From Halomonas cupida (GTDB lineage: Bacteria; Pseudomonadota; Gammaproteobacteria; Pseudomonadales; Halomonadaceae), in NCBI RefSeq assembly GCF_900142755.1, contig NZ_FRCA01000002.1, positions 186,001-250,000 on the forward strand: DNA of 64,000 nt, in the 5' to 3' direction. Below, piece after piece: positions 25,447 through 33,749 of this stretch. Numbering within the stretch: the stretch's first letter is position 1; every line of letters starts with the position of its first letter. Under the pieces are notes generated by a model. That model was not told where the DNA came from. It saw only the letters and a program-made list of their open reading frames with translations, and did no database searches. A program made the position numbers and the translations under genes.

Positions 25447-26550
25447 ATGAGTTTCAAGAAGATGAATTTCAAGAAGATGCATTTCAAGAACAAAGGTGTC
25501 ATCGCTGTCACGGCAGCCATCATCAGCGGGGCCTGTCTGGTCAGCAGCCAGGCCCTCGCCAGTCATCACTTCGAAACGACCTTCGTCCAGAAGAATCCGA
25601 CCTTGAATCAGTCGGACAACTACGTCTTTGCTTCCGAACGCCCCGACCACACGGTGTTCGTCATGGATGTCAGCGTAACGCCCGAGGCTGGAGAGGGAGG
25701 CATCTTCTCAACCGACGCCCTCTACAACATCCACGTCTCCAGTGACGAGACCTTCGAGACAGGGCATACCTTTACCCTCGACTTCAATGAAGATAACCAG
25801 TTCACCGTCTATCAGTCAGAGACTCCCAACGGAGATGTCGGTACTGTCGGTGACGAAATCGGCGAAGGCACTATCGGCGAAGCCAGCGAATTGTCCGGTG
25901 GTATCAAGGTCTGGGCCGGCGCCATCCAGGACCCCTTCTACGGGAACTCTCCCAGCCTGGGCCTGTTGCGTGCTCAACTCAATGCTGGCCAGCCCTACAA
26001 CCCCGATATCTGGGCACAGGCCGAAGGCACCAGTATCTTCGTAGGTCGCAAGGCCGGTTCCATCGTCCTCGATGTGCCGAATTCAATGCTCGGCTCCACC
26101 ACCCGCACCTTCATGACCACGTCGATCCCACAGGGCGATGGCTGGCGTCAGGTGCAATACTCAGCCAACCCACTGTTCTCACATATCATGCTGTTCGAGA
26201 ACGAGGCTCTGAAAGTGAGCCATGATCGTAGTCGTCCGAACATGCAGAATGCCATCAAGCCCATCGTCGCAGCGCGTGTCTCTCGCGCCGCCACTCTGGC
26301 CGACTCACAGGAAGACCCCATCAAGTACGGCAATGAGGTTGCCGATATGCTGGTACCGGACGTGCTGACCTATGAAACAGGAACGCCTGCAACATACAGC
26401 GCCGCCGAGCGCAACGGCCGCCCACTGGATGATGATGCCATGAGCGAAGTGCTGACCATGCTGCTGGGCACGCCAACGGACCAGAAGATCGAGAATCCGA
26501 AGCTGTACACCGAGTCCTTCCCCTATGTGATACCGGTGTCCGTGGAATGA
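25447..26550 (+). CDS. DUF4331 domain protein, secreted
   Basis: Exported protein of 367 aa with the DUF4331 pattern: SHHFETTFVQKNPTLNQSDN followed by YVFASERPDHTVFVMDVSV, and later VNP-like and beta-rich segments. The signal sequence (GVIAVTAAIISGACLVSSQA, cut near ALAS) is preceded by MSFKKMNFKKMHFKNKG. That leader is encoded by a 15-bp repeat containing three potential start ATGs, so the true start could be 25447, 25462 or 25477. No function is established for the family. It leads a block with a DUF4198 protein and a HupE/UreJ protein. Confidence 0.85.
   Translation: MSFKKMNFKKMHFKNKGVIAVTAAIISGACLVSSQALASHHFETTFVQKNPTLNQSDNYVFASERPDHTVFVMDVSVTPEAGEGGIFSTDALYNIHVSSDETFETGHTFTLDFNEDNQFTVYQSETPNGDVGTVGDEIGEGTIGEASELSGGIKVWAGAIQDPFYGNSPSLGLLRAQLNAGQPYNPDIWAQAEGTSIFVGRKAGSIVLDVPNSMLGSTTRTFMTTSIPQGDGWRQVQYSANPLFSHIMLFENEALKVSHDRSRPNMQNAIKPIVAARVSRAATLADSQEDPIKYGNEVADMLVPDVLTYETGTPATYSAAERNGRPLDDDAMSEVLTMLLGTPTDQKIENPKLYTESFPYVIPVSVE
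25449..25493 (+). repeat. 15-bp coding repeat, 3 units
   Basis: AGTTTCAAGAAGATG, AATTTCAAGAAGATG and CATTTCAAGAACAAA lie in tandem at the very 5' end of the DUF4331 gene. The first two units end in an in-frame ATG. Changes in copy number would add or remove start codons without altering the frame. Confidence 0.85.
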
Positions 26551-26583
26551 TCGCGACACAACGCGAGTCATGATGATCTGGCG

Positions 26584-27555
26584 GTGGTGGGGTCCCCACT
26601 GCCGCCCCTTCCAGATTTCTTGTTACCCGAGGGAGCAGCCTTGTTCTCAGTCGCGTCATTCCCAACACTCCTTCGTTCCCCACCTTCCTTTCGCCTGTTG
26701 CGCCAGAGCTTCATCACATCAACGGCCCGCGTCATCACATCATCCATTCGACCAGGCTGCCTGACGGGCTGCTGTGTTGCCCTACTTCTGGCTCCAGCGG
26801 CATATGCCCATGAATTCTGGCTGGTACCACACGACGGTATTACCCACGAGGGCAAGCGAGTCGTCTTCGAACTGCGAATCGGCCCGACCTGGCCTGGAGT
26901 GCAGACACCCCGTATCCCCGATCTTGTCAGCTGGTTTCAGGCCAGGGATGTCGAGGGTACGCGCGAGGTTGATGGTCGAGAAGGCGCTCTCGCGGTGGGC
27001 AACATCACCGCTCGAGCCCCCGGTTCGCTGGTGGTCGCCATGCGCACCAACTCCGCCTCAACCGAGTTGCCTGGCGACGAGTTCAATCAATATCTCGAGG
27101 AAGAAGGCCTGAATAACGTCCTTGCACTGCGTGAGAAGTTTGGACTGATGGACGCTCCGGGACGCGAGATATTCTCGCGCTGTGCCAAGAGCATCATCCT
27201 CGTTGATGAGCAGAGTCAGGGCTACGACCAACAGATGGATCTTCCGCTGGAACTTGTCCCGCGCACCGATCCGCTGCATGCCAGCACACAGGTGCCTCTT
27301 GATCTGCAGCTGCTGTTCCACGGACAGCCACTGGCAGGCGCGCTGGTCAAGGCCCAACTCAAGGCAGACCCTGTCGTCGAGCTGACCGCCAGATCGAATG
27401 CTCAGGGCATGGTGTCATTTGATCTGATGGAGCCCGGGCTATGGCTGTTCAACGCCGTGCACATGGAACCAAGCGGCGACGACAGCGCCGACTGGGAGAG
27501 CCTGTGGAGCTCTCTGACCATCGACCTGACCGATCAATTTGACCAGGCCAACTGA
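26584..27555 (+). CDS. DUF4198-like secreted protein (start uncertain)
   Basis: Protein of up to 323 aa. After the signal segment GCCVALLLAPAAYA it begins HEFWLVPHDGITHEGKRVVF, the pattern of DUF4198 periplasmic proteins found with nickel/cobalt transport genes; GAGATA-like N-terminal His is a possible metal ligand after processing. The C-terminal part has a carboxypeptidase-regulatory-like beta fold (LDLQLLFHGQPLAGALVKA). The frame opens with GTG here, but TTG at 26641 is preceded by GAGGGAGC, and neither is decisive. It sits 33 bp after the DUF4331 gene and 50 bp before hupE-like, probably one operon. Role inferred only. Confidence 0.72.
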   Translation: MVGSPLPPLPDFLLPEGAALFSVASFPTLLRSPPSFRLLRQSFITSTARVITSSIRPGCLTGCCVALLLAPAAYAHEFWLVPHDGITHEGKRVVFELRIGPTWPGVQTPRIPDLVSWFQARDVEGTREVDGREGALAVGNITARAPGSLVVAMRTNSASTELPGDEFNQYLEEEGLNNVLALREKFGLMDAPGREIFSRCAKSIILVDEQSQGYDQQMDLPLELVPRTDPLHASTQVPLDLQLLFHGQPLAGALVKAQLKADPVVELTARSNAQGMVSFDLMEPGLWLFNAVHMEPSGDDSADWESLWSSLTIDLTDQFDQAN

Positions 27556-27605
27556 TTCACCTTGAGCAACTCATTTACCTTGACCAACCTGGGAACCCGC
27601 ACCCC

Positions 27606-28199
27606 ATGAAGACGCCTTTCCGTTCCATTACGATGTTTCAGCCCCTGATGTGGCTCGCTCTGCTGCTGATAAGCAGTTACGCCGAAGCTCACACCGGCCT
27701 GGGTGGAGGCTGGCTACACCCGCTCTCGGGACTCGACCACCTGCTGGCCATGCTTGCCATAGGTGCGTGGAGCTGTCAGATGGGCGGACGGGCCATCTGG
27801 ATCGTGCCCAGCGCCTTTGTAGGCAGTATGATTCTCGGCGGACTGCTGGGGTTCCAGCAGATCAATCTCCCCGGAGTGGAACTGGGAATAACGCTTTCCG
27901 TTGTACTGCTCGGCCTGGCCATCGGCCTGGAAAGAACCTTTCCGGTTGTCATCGCCGCTCTGGCAGTGGGTATCTTCGGCCTTTTTCATGGATACGCCCA
28001 CGGCTATGAAATGCCGGTCATGGACAACAAGCTGACCTATACCCTCGGCTTCGTCGCCACCACCGTCACCCTACATGTGGTGGGGGCCATGACCGCCCTG
28101 CTGTTGCTCAAGCTCTCCAGTGGAAGTCACATCCTGCGCCTGCTGGGATGGGCCTGTGCCTTGAGCGGAGCCTGGCTGATGTTCCAGCTTTATCAGTAA
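27606..28199 (+). CDS. HupE/UreJ family membrane protein
   Basis: Membrane protein of 197 aa with about six helices and the family's metal-site motifs HPLSGLDHLLAMLAIG in the first half and FGLFHGYAHGYEMP in the second, typical of HupE/UreJ nickel or cobalt permeases. A signal-like first segment ends near YAEAHTG, so a new N-terminal His is possible, as in HupE. No urease or hydrogenase gene is present in this window. It probably imports a divalent metal together with the DUF4198 protein. A hairpin terminator follows. Confidence 0.9.
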   Translation: MKTPFRSITMFQPLMWLALLLISSYAEAHTGLGGGWLHPLSGLDHLLAMLAIGAWSCQMGGRAIWIVPSAFVGSMILGGLLGFQQINLPGVELGITLSVVLLGLAIGLERTFPVVIAALAVGIFGLFHGYAHGYEMPVMDNKLTYTLGFVATTVTLHVVGAMTALLLLKLSSGSHILRLLGWACALSGAWLMFQLYQ

Positions 28200-28207
28200 C
28201 CACTCTT

Positions 28208-28235
28208 CTCCCGGCCATCAACCGATGGCCGGGAG
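28208..28235. terminator. Hairpin terminator after HupE/UreJ gene
   Basis: CTCCCGGCCAT and ATGGCCGGGAG form a perfect 11-bp stem with a 6-nt loop nine bases after the stop. There is no T-tract, so efficiency is uncertain. Confidence 0.6.
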
Positions 28236-28336
28236 CTCCGGCGATGGAATACATTCGCCCCTTCCATTGGTCACCGGGATATGGCTAGCTCCATATTCAT
28301 CTTCATCCTCAGCCTTGCCCTTTCGGGAGTGACTTC

Positions 28337-28969
28337 ATGGACGTTCAACTCTGGCTGGCGTTTGTCGCCGCCTCCACCGCCTTGTTGTTGATTCCCGGCC
28401 CCACGGTGCTGCTGGTGTTGAGCTATGCCCTGAGTCAGGGTCGAACCGTGGCGCTGGCCACTGTGGCGGGAGTATCGCTGGGAGACCTGCTGGCGATGTG
28501 TGCCTCCCTTGCTGGGCTGGGGGCGGTGGTCATGACATCAGCCACCGTATTCACGGCACTGAAATGGCTGGGCGCCGTCTATCTGGTCTACCTGGGTATC
28601 AAGCTGTTTCGCAGTGCTTCCACAGCCAGCCCCAACGACCTGACCCAGACGAGCGGAGCTTCGGCACGCAAGGTGTTTACCCATGCCACCATCGTGACCG
28701 CGCTGAATCCCAAGTCCATTGCCTTCTTCATTGCCTTCGTGCCCCAGTTCATCACGCCGGGGAATGCTCTGTTGCCCCAGTTCATGGTACTGACCGGTAC
28801 CTTTGTCGGCCTGGCTGCCATCAACGCCCTGGCCTACGCGCTACTCGCTGACAAGCTGCGTCGCCGTATCGCCCGGCCAGCGGTAATGGCAGCCCTGTCC
28901 CGCTTCAGTGGCAGTGCTCTGGTGGTCATGGGCATTGCCACGGCGACTCTCAAGCGCTCTTCGCCTTGA
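28337..28969 (+). CDS. LysE/RhtB family translocator
   Basis: Amino acid or small-molecule exporter of 210 aa with about six helices. The N-terminal ASTALLLIPGPTVLLVLSYAL with its conserved PGP, and then the segment GVSLGDLLAMCASLAGLGA, are the LysE/RhtB signature. A further family segment is ATIVTALNPKSIAFFIAFVP. Substrate is not readable. Its 3' end overlaps the convergent cobA gene by 20 bp. GGGAG precedes the ATG. Confidence 0.92.
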   Translation: MDVQLWLAFVAASTALLLIPGPTVLLVLSYALSQGRTVALATVAGVSLGDLLAMCASLAGLGAVVMTSATVFTALKWLGAVYLVYLGIKLFRSASTASPNDLTQTSGASARKVFTHATIVTALNPKSIAFFIAFVPQFITPGNALLPQFMVLTGTFVGLAAINALAYALLADKLRRRIARPAVMAALSRFSGSALVVMGIATATLKRSSP

Positions 28970-29879
28970 ACAGATCATGATCCTCAGTATCGATATCCAC
29001 CACACGGAGATCCATGGCGCGGCGCTGGTGTGCCATCGAGACGATACTGCCGACGATGATCAGACAAGGTGATGGCAAGGGATTGTCTCGCAACTGCTCC
29101 GGCATATCGGCGAGCGTCCCCACCAGACTCTGCTGTTCGGCAAGGCTGGCGTTGGCCACCAGCATCACCGGCCATTCGTCAGCCAGCCCGGCACCGCGTA
29201 GTCCTCGACAGATCGCCTCCAGTTTGTTGAGCCCCATATAGAACACCAGCGTCTCGTCCTCACGTGCCAATGCCGTCCAGTCCGGCTCACCACCTTCCCG
29301 ACATTGCTGGGCCGTAATCAAGCGCAACGTCTGGGCGTGAGAGCGATCGGTCAACGGTATCCCCATGGCTGCACAGGCGCTCGAGGCTGCCGTGATACCA
29401 GGTACGATCTCACTGGACACGCCGGCATCATCGAGTGCCGCCAGTTCCTCGCCCATTCGGCCGAACACCCCAGGGTCACCGCCCTTGAGACGCACCACCC
29501 TCCTGCCCTGCCGTGCCAGGCTGACCAGACGCTGGCCGATTTCCTCCTGGGCCACGCTATGGTGGCCGCGGGCCTTGCCCACATAATGGCGTTCGACGTG
29601 AGCCGGAATCATCGCCAGTACCTCGTCGCCAACCAGTCGATCGTAGACCACCGCATCGGCCCGTTGCAGGCAACGCCATGCTTTCAAGGTAAGTAGATCT
29701 CCTGCTCCACTACCGGCACCGACCAGGTACACCCTGCCCTGCACCGGCCTGGATGCACCGTCGGCCTCTCCGCTGGTACTGCCCGACAAGCCCCGGTGCA
29801 GATGTCCCTCGAAGCGCTTCTCCAGTCGCAGAGCCTGGCGTGCGACACTGGCCGCCAGCTTCATCAGGCGACGCTGCAT
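28950..29879 (-). CDS. cobA: Uroporphyrinogen-III C-methyltransferase (SUMT)
   Basis: Converts uroporphyrinogen III to precorrin-2 with two SAM, the first step to siroheme needed by NirB. It has 309 aa. The SUMT core starts VYLVGAGSGAGDLLTLKAWR, followed by VVRLKGGDPGVFGRMGEE and IPLTDRSHAQTLRLIT. The SAM-loop consensus GAGPGDPxLLT is here GAGSGAGDLLT, a departure worth noting. About 65 residues precede the core, too few for a CysG oxidase/chelatase domain. GGGAG seven bases upstream supports this ATG. It follows nasA by 46 bp, so siroheme synthesis is co-regulated with nitrate reduction. Confidence 0.92.
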   Translation of the reverse strand: MQRRLMKLAASVARQALRLEKRFEGHLHRGLSGSTSGEADGASRPVQGRVYLVGAGSGAGDLLTLKAWRCLQRADAVVYDRLVGDEVLAMIPAHVERHYVGKARGHHSVAQEEIGQRLVSLARQGRRVVRLKGGDPGVFGRMGEELAALDDAGVSSEIVPGITAASSACAAMGIPLTDRSHAQTLRLITAQQCREGGEPDWTALAREDETLVFYMGLNKLEAICRGLRGAGLADEWPVMLVANASLAEQQSLVGTLADMPEQLRDNPLPSPCLIIVGSIVSMAHQRRAMDLRVVDIDTEDHDLFKAKSA

Positions 29880-29925
29880 GAACACTCCCCCAGACCACGG
29901 CGGGCGCTCTACGGACGCCTGAGGC

Positions 29926-32700
29926 TCAAACGGCGAGGGCTTGCGTTGTATCACCGATAGCAGCGTTCGCATGGCTCTTTTCCTCTTCAAGCAGTGATTT
30001 GAGTTCAGGGATACAACTACCGCACTGTGTGCCGCAGGCCAGGCGTGCGCCCAGCGCCTCGATACTGTCGTCTCCCTGGCGAATGGCCCCGACAATCGAG
30101 GCACGGCCAATCTGGTGGCAGCTGCACACTATCGGGCCCTGGTGGGCAGTCCCATCATTGCAGGCCGCCAGCACTCGACGGCGCTGTTCATCGGTCAATG
30201 GTTGCCCGGAGATAGCGTCACCCAGACGCTGGCCGATCCAGCCCAGGCCCGGAAGCTCCGTGACGGGACCCACCATCAGCCACCAGCGCAGGCGCCCCTC
30301 CTCGATCCCCGCGGCACGCAAACGCTCGGCGCTGGGGTCATCCGCCAGTGGCCCTGCCGGTACCGGCAGCATCTTCGCCAACCACTCTCGCCAGTCACGC
30401 TGCTCGGCTCGGGGTTCTCCGGCCATCTGCCAACACACGCCTTGCTCGAGAGGAATACGCGTCCAGTAGCTGCTGTCATCACGTACTGCCGCGCCGAGTT
30501 GGGCATCCAACTGGTGATCCAGTACCAGACTGGCCTCCCAGGTGATCGGTAGAGAGGTGATTCTGACGGCTCCGTGCTTGGACTCAGGCTGACCGGACAG
30601 GGGGTCGGTCAGCCCTCGAAACAGGCTGCCGCTGAGCGCAGCACCGCTGAAGCGATCCGTCCAGTGGATGGGGACAAACAACTCTCCACGCCGCTGGGCG
30701 GGCGAGACTCTTACCCGGGCCCGCATCTCGCCGGTGGCCGAGACAATACGCGCCAGCCCCCGATCCACCAGCCCATGCTCACGCGCATCCTCCTCGTGTA
30801 CTTCGACGAATGGCTCCGTGCGATGGTTCATCAAGCGCGCCGACCGACCGGTACGAGTCATGGTGTGCCACTGATCACGGATCCGTCCCGAATTGAGCCT
30901 CAAGGGGTAGTCATTGCACAGTGACTGTTCAGGCCCTCTGGGCTGCACCGGCCACAGGCGGGCGCGGCCGTCCGCGGTGATGAAACGACCATCCTCGAAC
31001 AATCGAGCGGTCCCCAGTGGCGCCTTCGCGGTAACCGGCCACTGGATGGGGCTCAGGGCGTCATAGGCAGCACGGTCCAGCTCCGCCAGCGCCGAGATGT
31101 TGAACAGCCGACGCTGATGCTCTGCGTCGTTCTCGAAACCCGAGAGCTGCGCATGCTCGGTGAATATCTGATACGGATGCGAGTAATCGAAGGCCTCGCC
31201 AAAGCCGAGACGCCTGGCGACCTCGCTGATGATCCACCAGTCGTGCCGCGCCTCCCCCGGAGGTGGCAGCATTCCACGCTGGCGCGAGATCCGCCGTTCG
31301 GAGTTGGTGACAGTACCGTCCTTTTCCGACCACCCACTGGCAGGCAGGACGATATCGGCCATTTCGACCAGGGCTGTATCCGTCATGCACTCGGAGACGA
31401 TCACCAATGGACAGCGCTCAATGGCGGCGCGCACACGATTGGCATCCGGCAGGCTGACCAGAGGGTTGGTGGCCATGATCCACAACGCTCTGATCTCACC
31501 GCGCTCGATAGCTTCGAACAGCTCAACGGCCTTGTAACCAGGCGCTTCGGGCAGAGTCGGCGTCAGTTCAGGCGTCGACCAGAAGCGAGTCACGCGATCG
31601 ATGGCTCCGGGGCTATCGTAATCCATGTGGGCCGCCAGTTGATTGGCCAGCCCCCCCACTTCACGACCGCCCATGGCATTGGGCTGGCCGGTGATCGAAA
31701 AGGGCCCGGCACCGGGCAGCCCGATCTTGCCCCCGGCCAGATGGCAGTTGATGATCGACTGGCACTTGTCGGTGCCGCTGGTCGACTGGTTGATCCCCTG
31801 GGAGTACAGCGTGACCACATGCAGCTGGCTGGAAAACCAGTAATAGAAGGTTTCGAGGCGCTCGGCATCGACATCACAATCCGCCGCCAACGACTCGATA
31901 TCCGACACCGCCTCCCGCGCCGCTGCCAGAGTCTCATCGAAGCCATTGGTATGGCGTTGCAGATAGACCGGGTCAAGCCGTCCTCTGTCTGCCATCCAGG
32001 TGAGCAAACCATTGAACAGACGCGCATCGGAGCCGGGGCGAATACCGAGATACAGGTCTGCCAACTCGCAGCTGTCAGTCACGCGGGGATCGATGACTAC
32101 CACTCGCATCAGCGGGTTGCGAGCCTTGGCGACACGTAACCGCTGGAATAGAACCGGATGGTTCCAGGCCAGATTGGAGCCCACCAACACGACCAGTTCG
32201 GCCTCTTCCAGATCCTCATAGTTGCACGGCACCGCATCGGTACCGAAGGAGCGTTTATAGGCCGCCACCGCCGACGCCATGCACAGCCTTGAGTTGGTAT
32301 CCAGATGCGGCGTGCCCAGGAAGCCCTTGAACAGCTTGTTGGCAACGTAATAGTCCTCGGTCAACAATTGGCCCGAGAGATATCCCGCCACAGCCGTATC
32401 ACCATGCTCAGCACGTATCGCCTGAAGACGAGATGCCGTCTCGGACAGCGCAACCTCCCAGTCAACAGGCCGACCATCGACCCTCGGCTCGAGCAGACGG
32501 CCATGATCACCCAGGGTTTCCGCCAGAGCCGAGCCCTTGACGCACAACCGCCCGAAGTTGGCCGGGTGATCACTATCGCCTTCCACATCCACCATGCGGC
32601 CCTGCTCAAGGCGCGCCTTGACGCCACACCCCACGCCACAGTACGGGCAAGTGGTCCGCTCCTTCAGGTGGTCATCGGGTTGCTGCCGGGGCTGTGCCAT
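29926..32700 (-). CDS. nasA: Assimilatory nitrate reductase, large catalytic subunit
   Basis: Cytoplasmic bis-MGD molybdoenzyme of 924 aa reducing nitrate to nitrite. N-terminal [4Fe-4S] cysteines appear in TTCPYCGVGCGV and FGRLCVKG. The molybdopterin oxidoreductase core includes NSRLCMASAVAAYKRSFG and GINQSTSGTDKCQSIINCHL. The C-terminus holds a BFD-like [2Fe-2S] domain, IVCSCHQIGRASIVGAIRQG and ACGTQCGSCIPELK, as in Klebsiella NasA. Electrons presumably come from the NasB flavoprotein encoded across the regulatory genes. GGAGG five bases before this ATG sets the start. First gene of the nasA-cobA unit, behind a sigma-54-type promoter and an ANTAR-type leader. Confidence 0.96.
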   Translation of the reverse strand: MAQPRQQPDDHLKERTTCPYCGVGCGVKARLEQGRMVDVEGDSDHPANFGRLCVKGSALAETLGDHGRLLEPRVDGRPVDWEVALSETASRLQAIRAEHGDTAVAGYLSGQLLTEDYYVANKLFKGFLGTPHLDTNSRLCMASAVAAYKRSFGTDAVPCNYEDLEEAELVVLVGSNLAWNHPVLFQRLRVAKARNPLMRVVVIDPRVTDSCELADLYLGIRPGSDARLFNGLLTWMADRGRLDPVYLQRHTNGFDETLAAAREAVSDIESLAADCDVDAERLETFYYWFSSQLHVVTLYSQGINQSTSGTDKCQSIINCHLAGGKIGLPGAGPFSITGQPNAMGGREVGGLANQLAAHMDYDSPGAIDRVTRFWSTPELTPTLPEAPGYKAVELFEAIERGEIRALWIMATNPLVSLPDANRVRAAIERCPLVIVSECMTDTALVEMADIVLPASGWSEKDGTVTNSERRISRQRGMLPPPGEARHDWWIISEVARRLGFGEAFDYSHPYQIFTEHAQLSGFENDAEHQRRLFNISALAELDRAAYDALSPIQWPVTAKAPLGTARLFEDGRFITADGRARLWPVQPRGPEQSLCNDYPLRLNSGRIRDQWHTMTRTGRSARLMNHRTEPFVEVHEEDAREHGLVDRGLARIVSATGEMRARVRVSPAQRRGELFVPIHWTDRFSGAALSGSLFRGLTDPLSGQPESKHGAVRITSLPITWEASLVLDHQLDAQLGAAVRDDSSYWTRIPLEQGVCWQMAGEPRAEQRDWREWLAKMLPVPAGPLADDPSAERLRAAGIEEGRLRWWLMVGPVTELPGLGWIGQRLGDAISGQPLTDEQRRRVLAACNDGTAHQGPIVCSCHQIGRASIVGAIRQGDDSIEALGARLACGTQCGSCIPELKSLLEEEKSHANAAIGDTTQALAV

Positions 32701-32730
32701 AGGTACCTCCATCACTGCCAACAGAAGCCG

Positions 32731-32788
32731 GAAACACGACGCCCACCCTCATCAGAGCCTGTATCGGTCTGTCGAGGATGGGCGTCGT
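32731..32788 (-). terminator. Terminator-like hairpin in nasA leader
   Basis: Read on the minus strand, ACGACGCCCA (32788-32779) pairs perfectly with TGGGCGTCGT (32745-32736), followed by GTTTCC. CCTC/GAGG extends the stem after one mismatched pair. The T-run is short, so it is a weaker intrinsic terminator than its nasB counterpart. Its 5' strand overlaps the second hexaloop hairpin. Confidence 0.55.
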
Positions 32789-32817
32789 TGCCGGATAGGG
32801 AAGCCGACAATGGCCTC
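32781..32817 (-). promoter_or_regulatory. ANTAR-type RNA target in nasA leader
   Basis: Minus-strand P1 is GAGGCC-ATTGTC-GGCTTC (32817-32800), a 6-bp stem with one G-U pair and a hexaloop with A1 and G4. After 7 nt comes P2, GGC-AACGAC-GCC (32792-32781), again a hexaloop with A1 and G4, though its stem is only 3 bp. P2 and the terminator share bases, so folding one excludes the other, the design described for ANTAR antiterminators. Confidence 0.68.
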
Positions 32818-32836
32818 ACCTGGTCAACATTGTTGA

Positions 32837-32852
32837 AGCAAACCTTGTGCCA
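32837..32852 (-). promoter_or_regulatory. Sigma-54-type promoter of nasA-cobA
   Basis: On the minus strand TGGCACAAGGTTTGCT matches the -24/-12 consensus (TGGCAC-N5-TTGCT), with GG and GC ten bases apart. The implied start near 32826 lies about nine bases before P1 of the leader. Confidence 0.8.
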
Positions 32853-32950
32853 GGTAATGGTCAATGCAGCATCTCAGCAGACTTCAGCCCTCCAGGCCCC
32901 ATAGCGCCTTCGCTGCACCGCACCATCAGCCAGCATCTCATCATCCAGAC

Positions 32951-32965
32951 GCACCACAAGGGTGC
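32951..32965. promoter_or_regulatory. NtrC-type enhancer dyad
   Basis: GCACC-ACAAG-GGTGC is a perfect match to the NtrC half-site arrangement GCACC-N5-GGTGC. It lies about 100 bp upstream of the nasA sigma-54 promoter, a normal enhancer distance. Confidence 0.75.
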
Positions 32966-32996
32966 GACTTTCCACCTATAGACAGGGGGCCTTCCG

Positions 32997-33077
<81 letters not shown>

Positions 33078-33140
33078 TCCAACCCTGGAACATATCTTGC
33101 AACGCAAGCGGTATATGTTCGAACAAGGCGATCTACCCCC

Positions 33141-33749
33141 ATGCCCCAGCCCCTGAAAGTTCTGCTGGTCGACGATGAGATCGTGCGCGCCGCCATGGTC
33201 GAGGAAGCACTGGCCAGCGAAGGCCATGCAGTGGTCTGCCGACTGGCCAACCCGACCAGCCTCAATGACATGGTCGCCCGTCACCAACCCGACGTGGTGA
33301 TCATTGATATGGAATCCCCGGACCGTGACACCCTCGACAGCATGGCGTTACTGCATCGCGAGAACCCTCGCCCGGTGGTGTTCTTCGCCGATCAGCATGA
33401 TTCCGATGCACTGCAATCCGCCGTCAAGGCCGGTGTCAGCGCCTATGTCGTCGATGGTCTGGTACCGAGCCGCGTGAAGTCGGTGATGGATGTGGCGATT
33501 GCCCGTTTCGAATCCTTCCAGTCCATGCGCCTCGAACTCGACCGCGCCCGTAATCAGCTAGCCGACCGCAAGCGCATCGAGCGCGCCAAGGGACTGTTGA
33601 TGAAACACCAGAGCTGCGATGAAGAGCAGGCCTACCGCATGCTGCGCAAGCTGGCCATGGATCGCGGTCAGCGTATCGGCGAAGTCGCCGGCAATGTCAT
33701 CGATATCCTCGAGCAGCTGTCCCCCGGCCAACAGGAGAAAGGAAAATGA
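33141..33749 (+). CDS. nasT: NasT-type ANTAR antiterminator
   Basis: Response-regulator-like protein of 202 aa with an N-terminal receiver domain (LKVLLVDDEIVRAAMVEEAL, then DVVIIDMESPDRD) and a C-terminal ANTAR RNA-binding domain at about 140-195, seen in RIERAKGLLMKHQSCDEEQA followed by AYRMLRKLAMDRGQRIGEVA. In Azotobacter and Pseudomonas NasT binds paired hexaloop hairpins in nas leaders and prevents termination, and is held by NasS when nitrate is absent. Both flanking nas units here have such leaders. The stop overlaps the nasS start (ATGA). A heptamer array lies upstream. Confidence 0.94.
   Translation: MPQPLKVLLVDDEIVRAAMVEEALASEGHAVVCRLANPTSLNDMVARHQPDVVIIDMESPDRDTLDSMALLHRENPRPVVFFADQHDSDALQSAVKAGVSAYVVDGLVPSRVKSVMDVAIARFESFQSMRLELDRARNQLADRKRIERAKGLLMKHQSCDEEQAYRMLRKLAMDRGQRIGEVAGNVIDILEQLSPGQQEKGK

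Noticed and set aside
29880-30110. N-terminal extension of cobA into the nasA 3' end
   Set aside because: It would overlap nasA coding sequence, lacks a ribosome-binding site and has no domain similarity; the ATG at 29879 has GGGAG.
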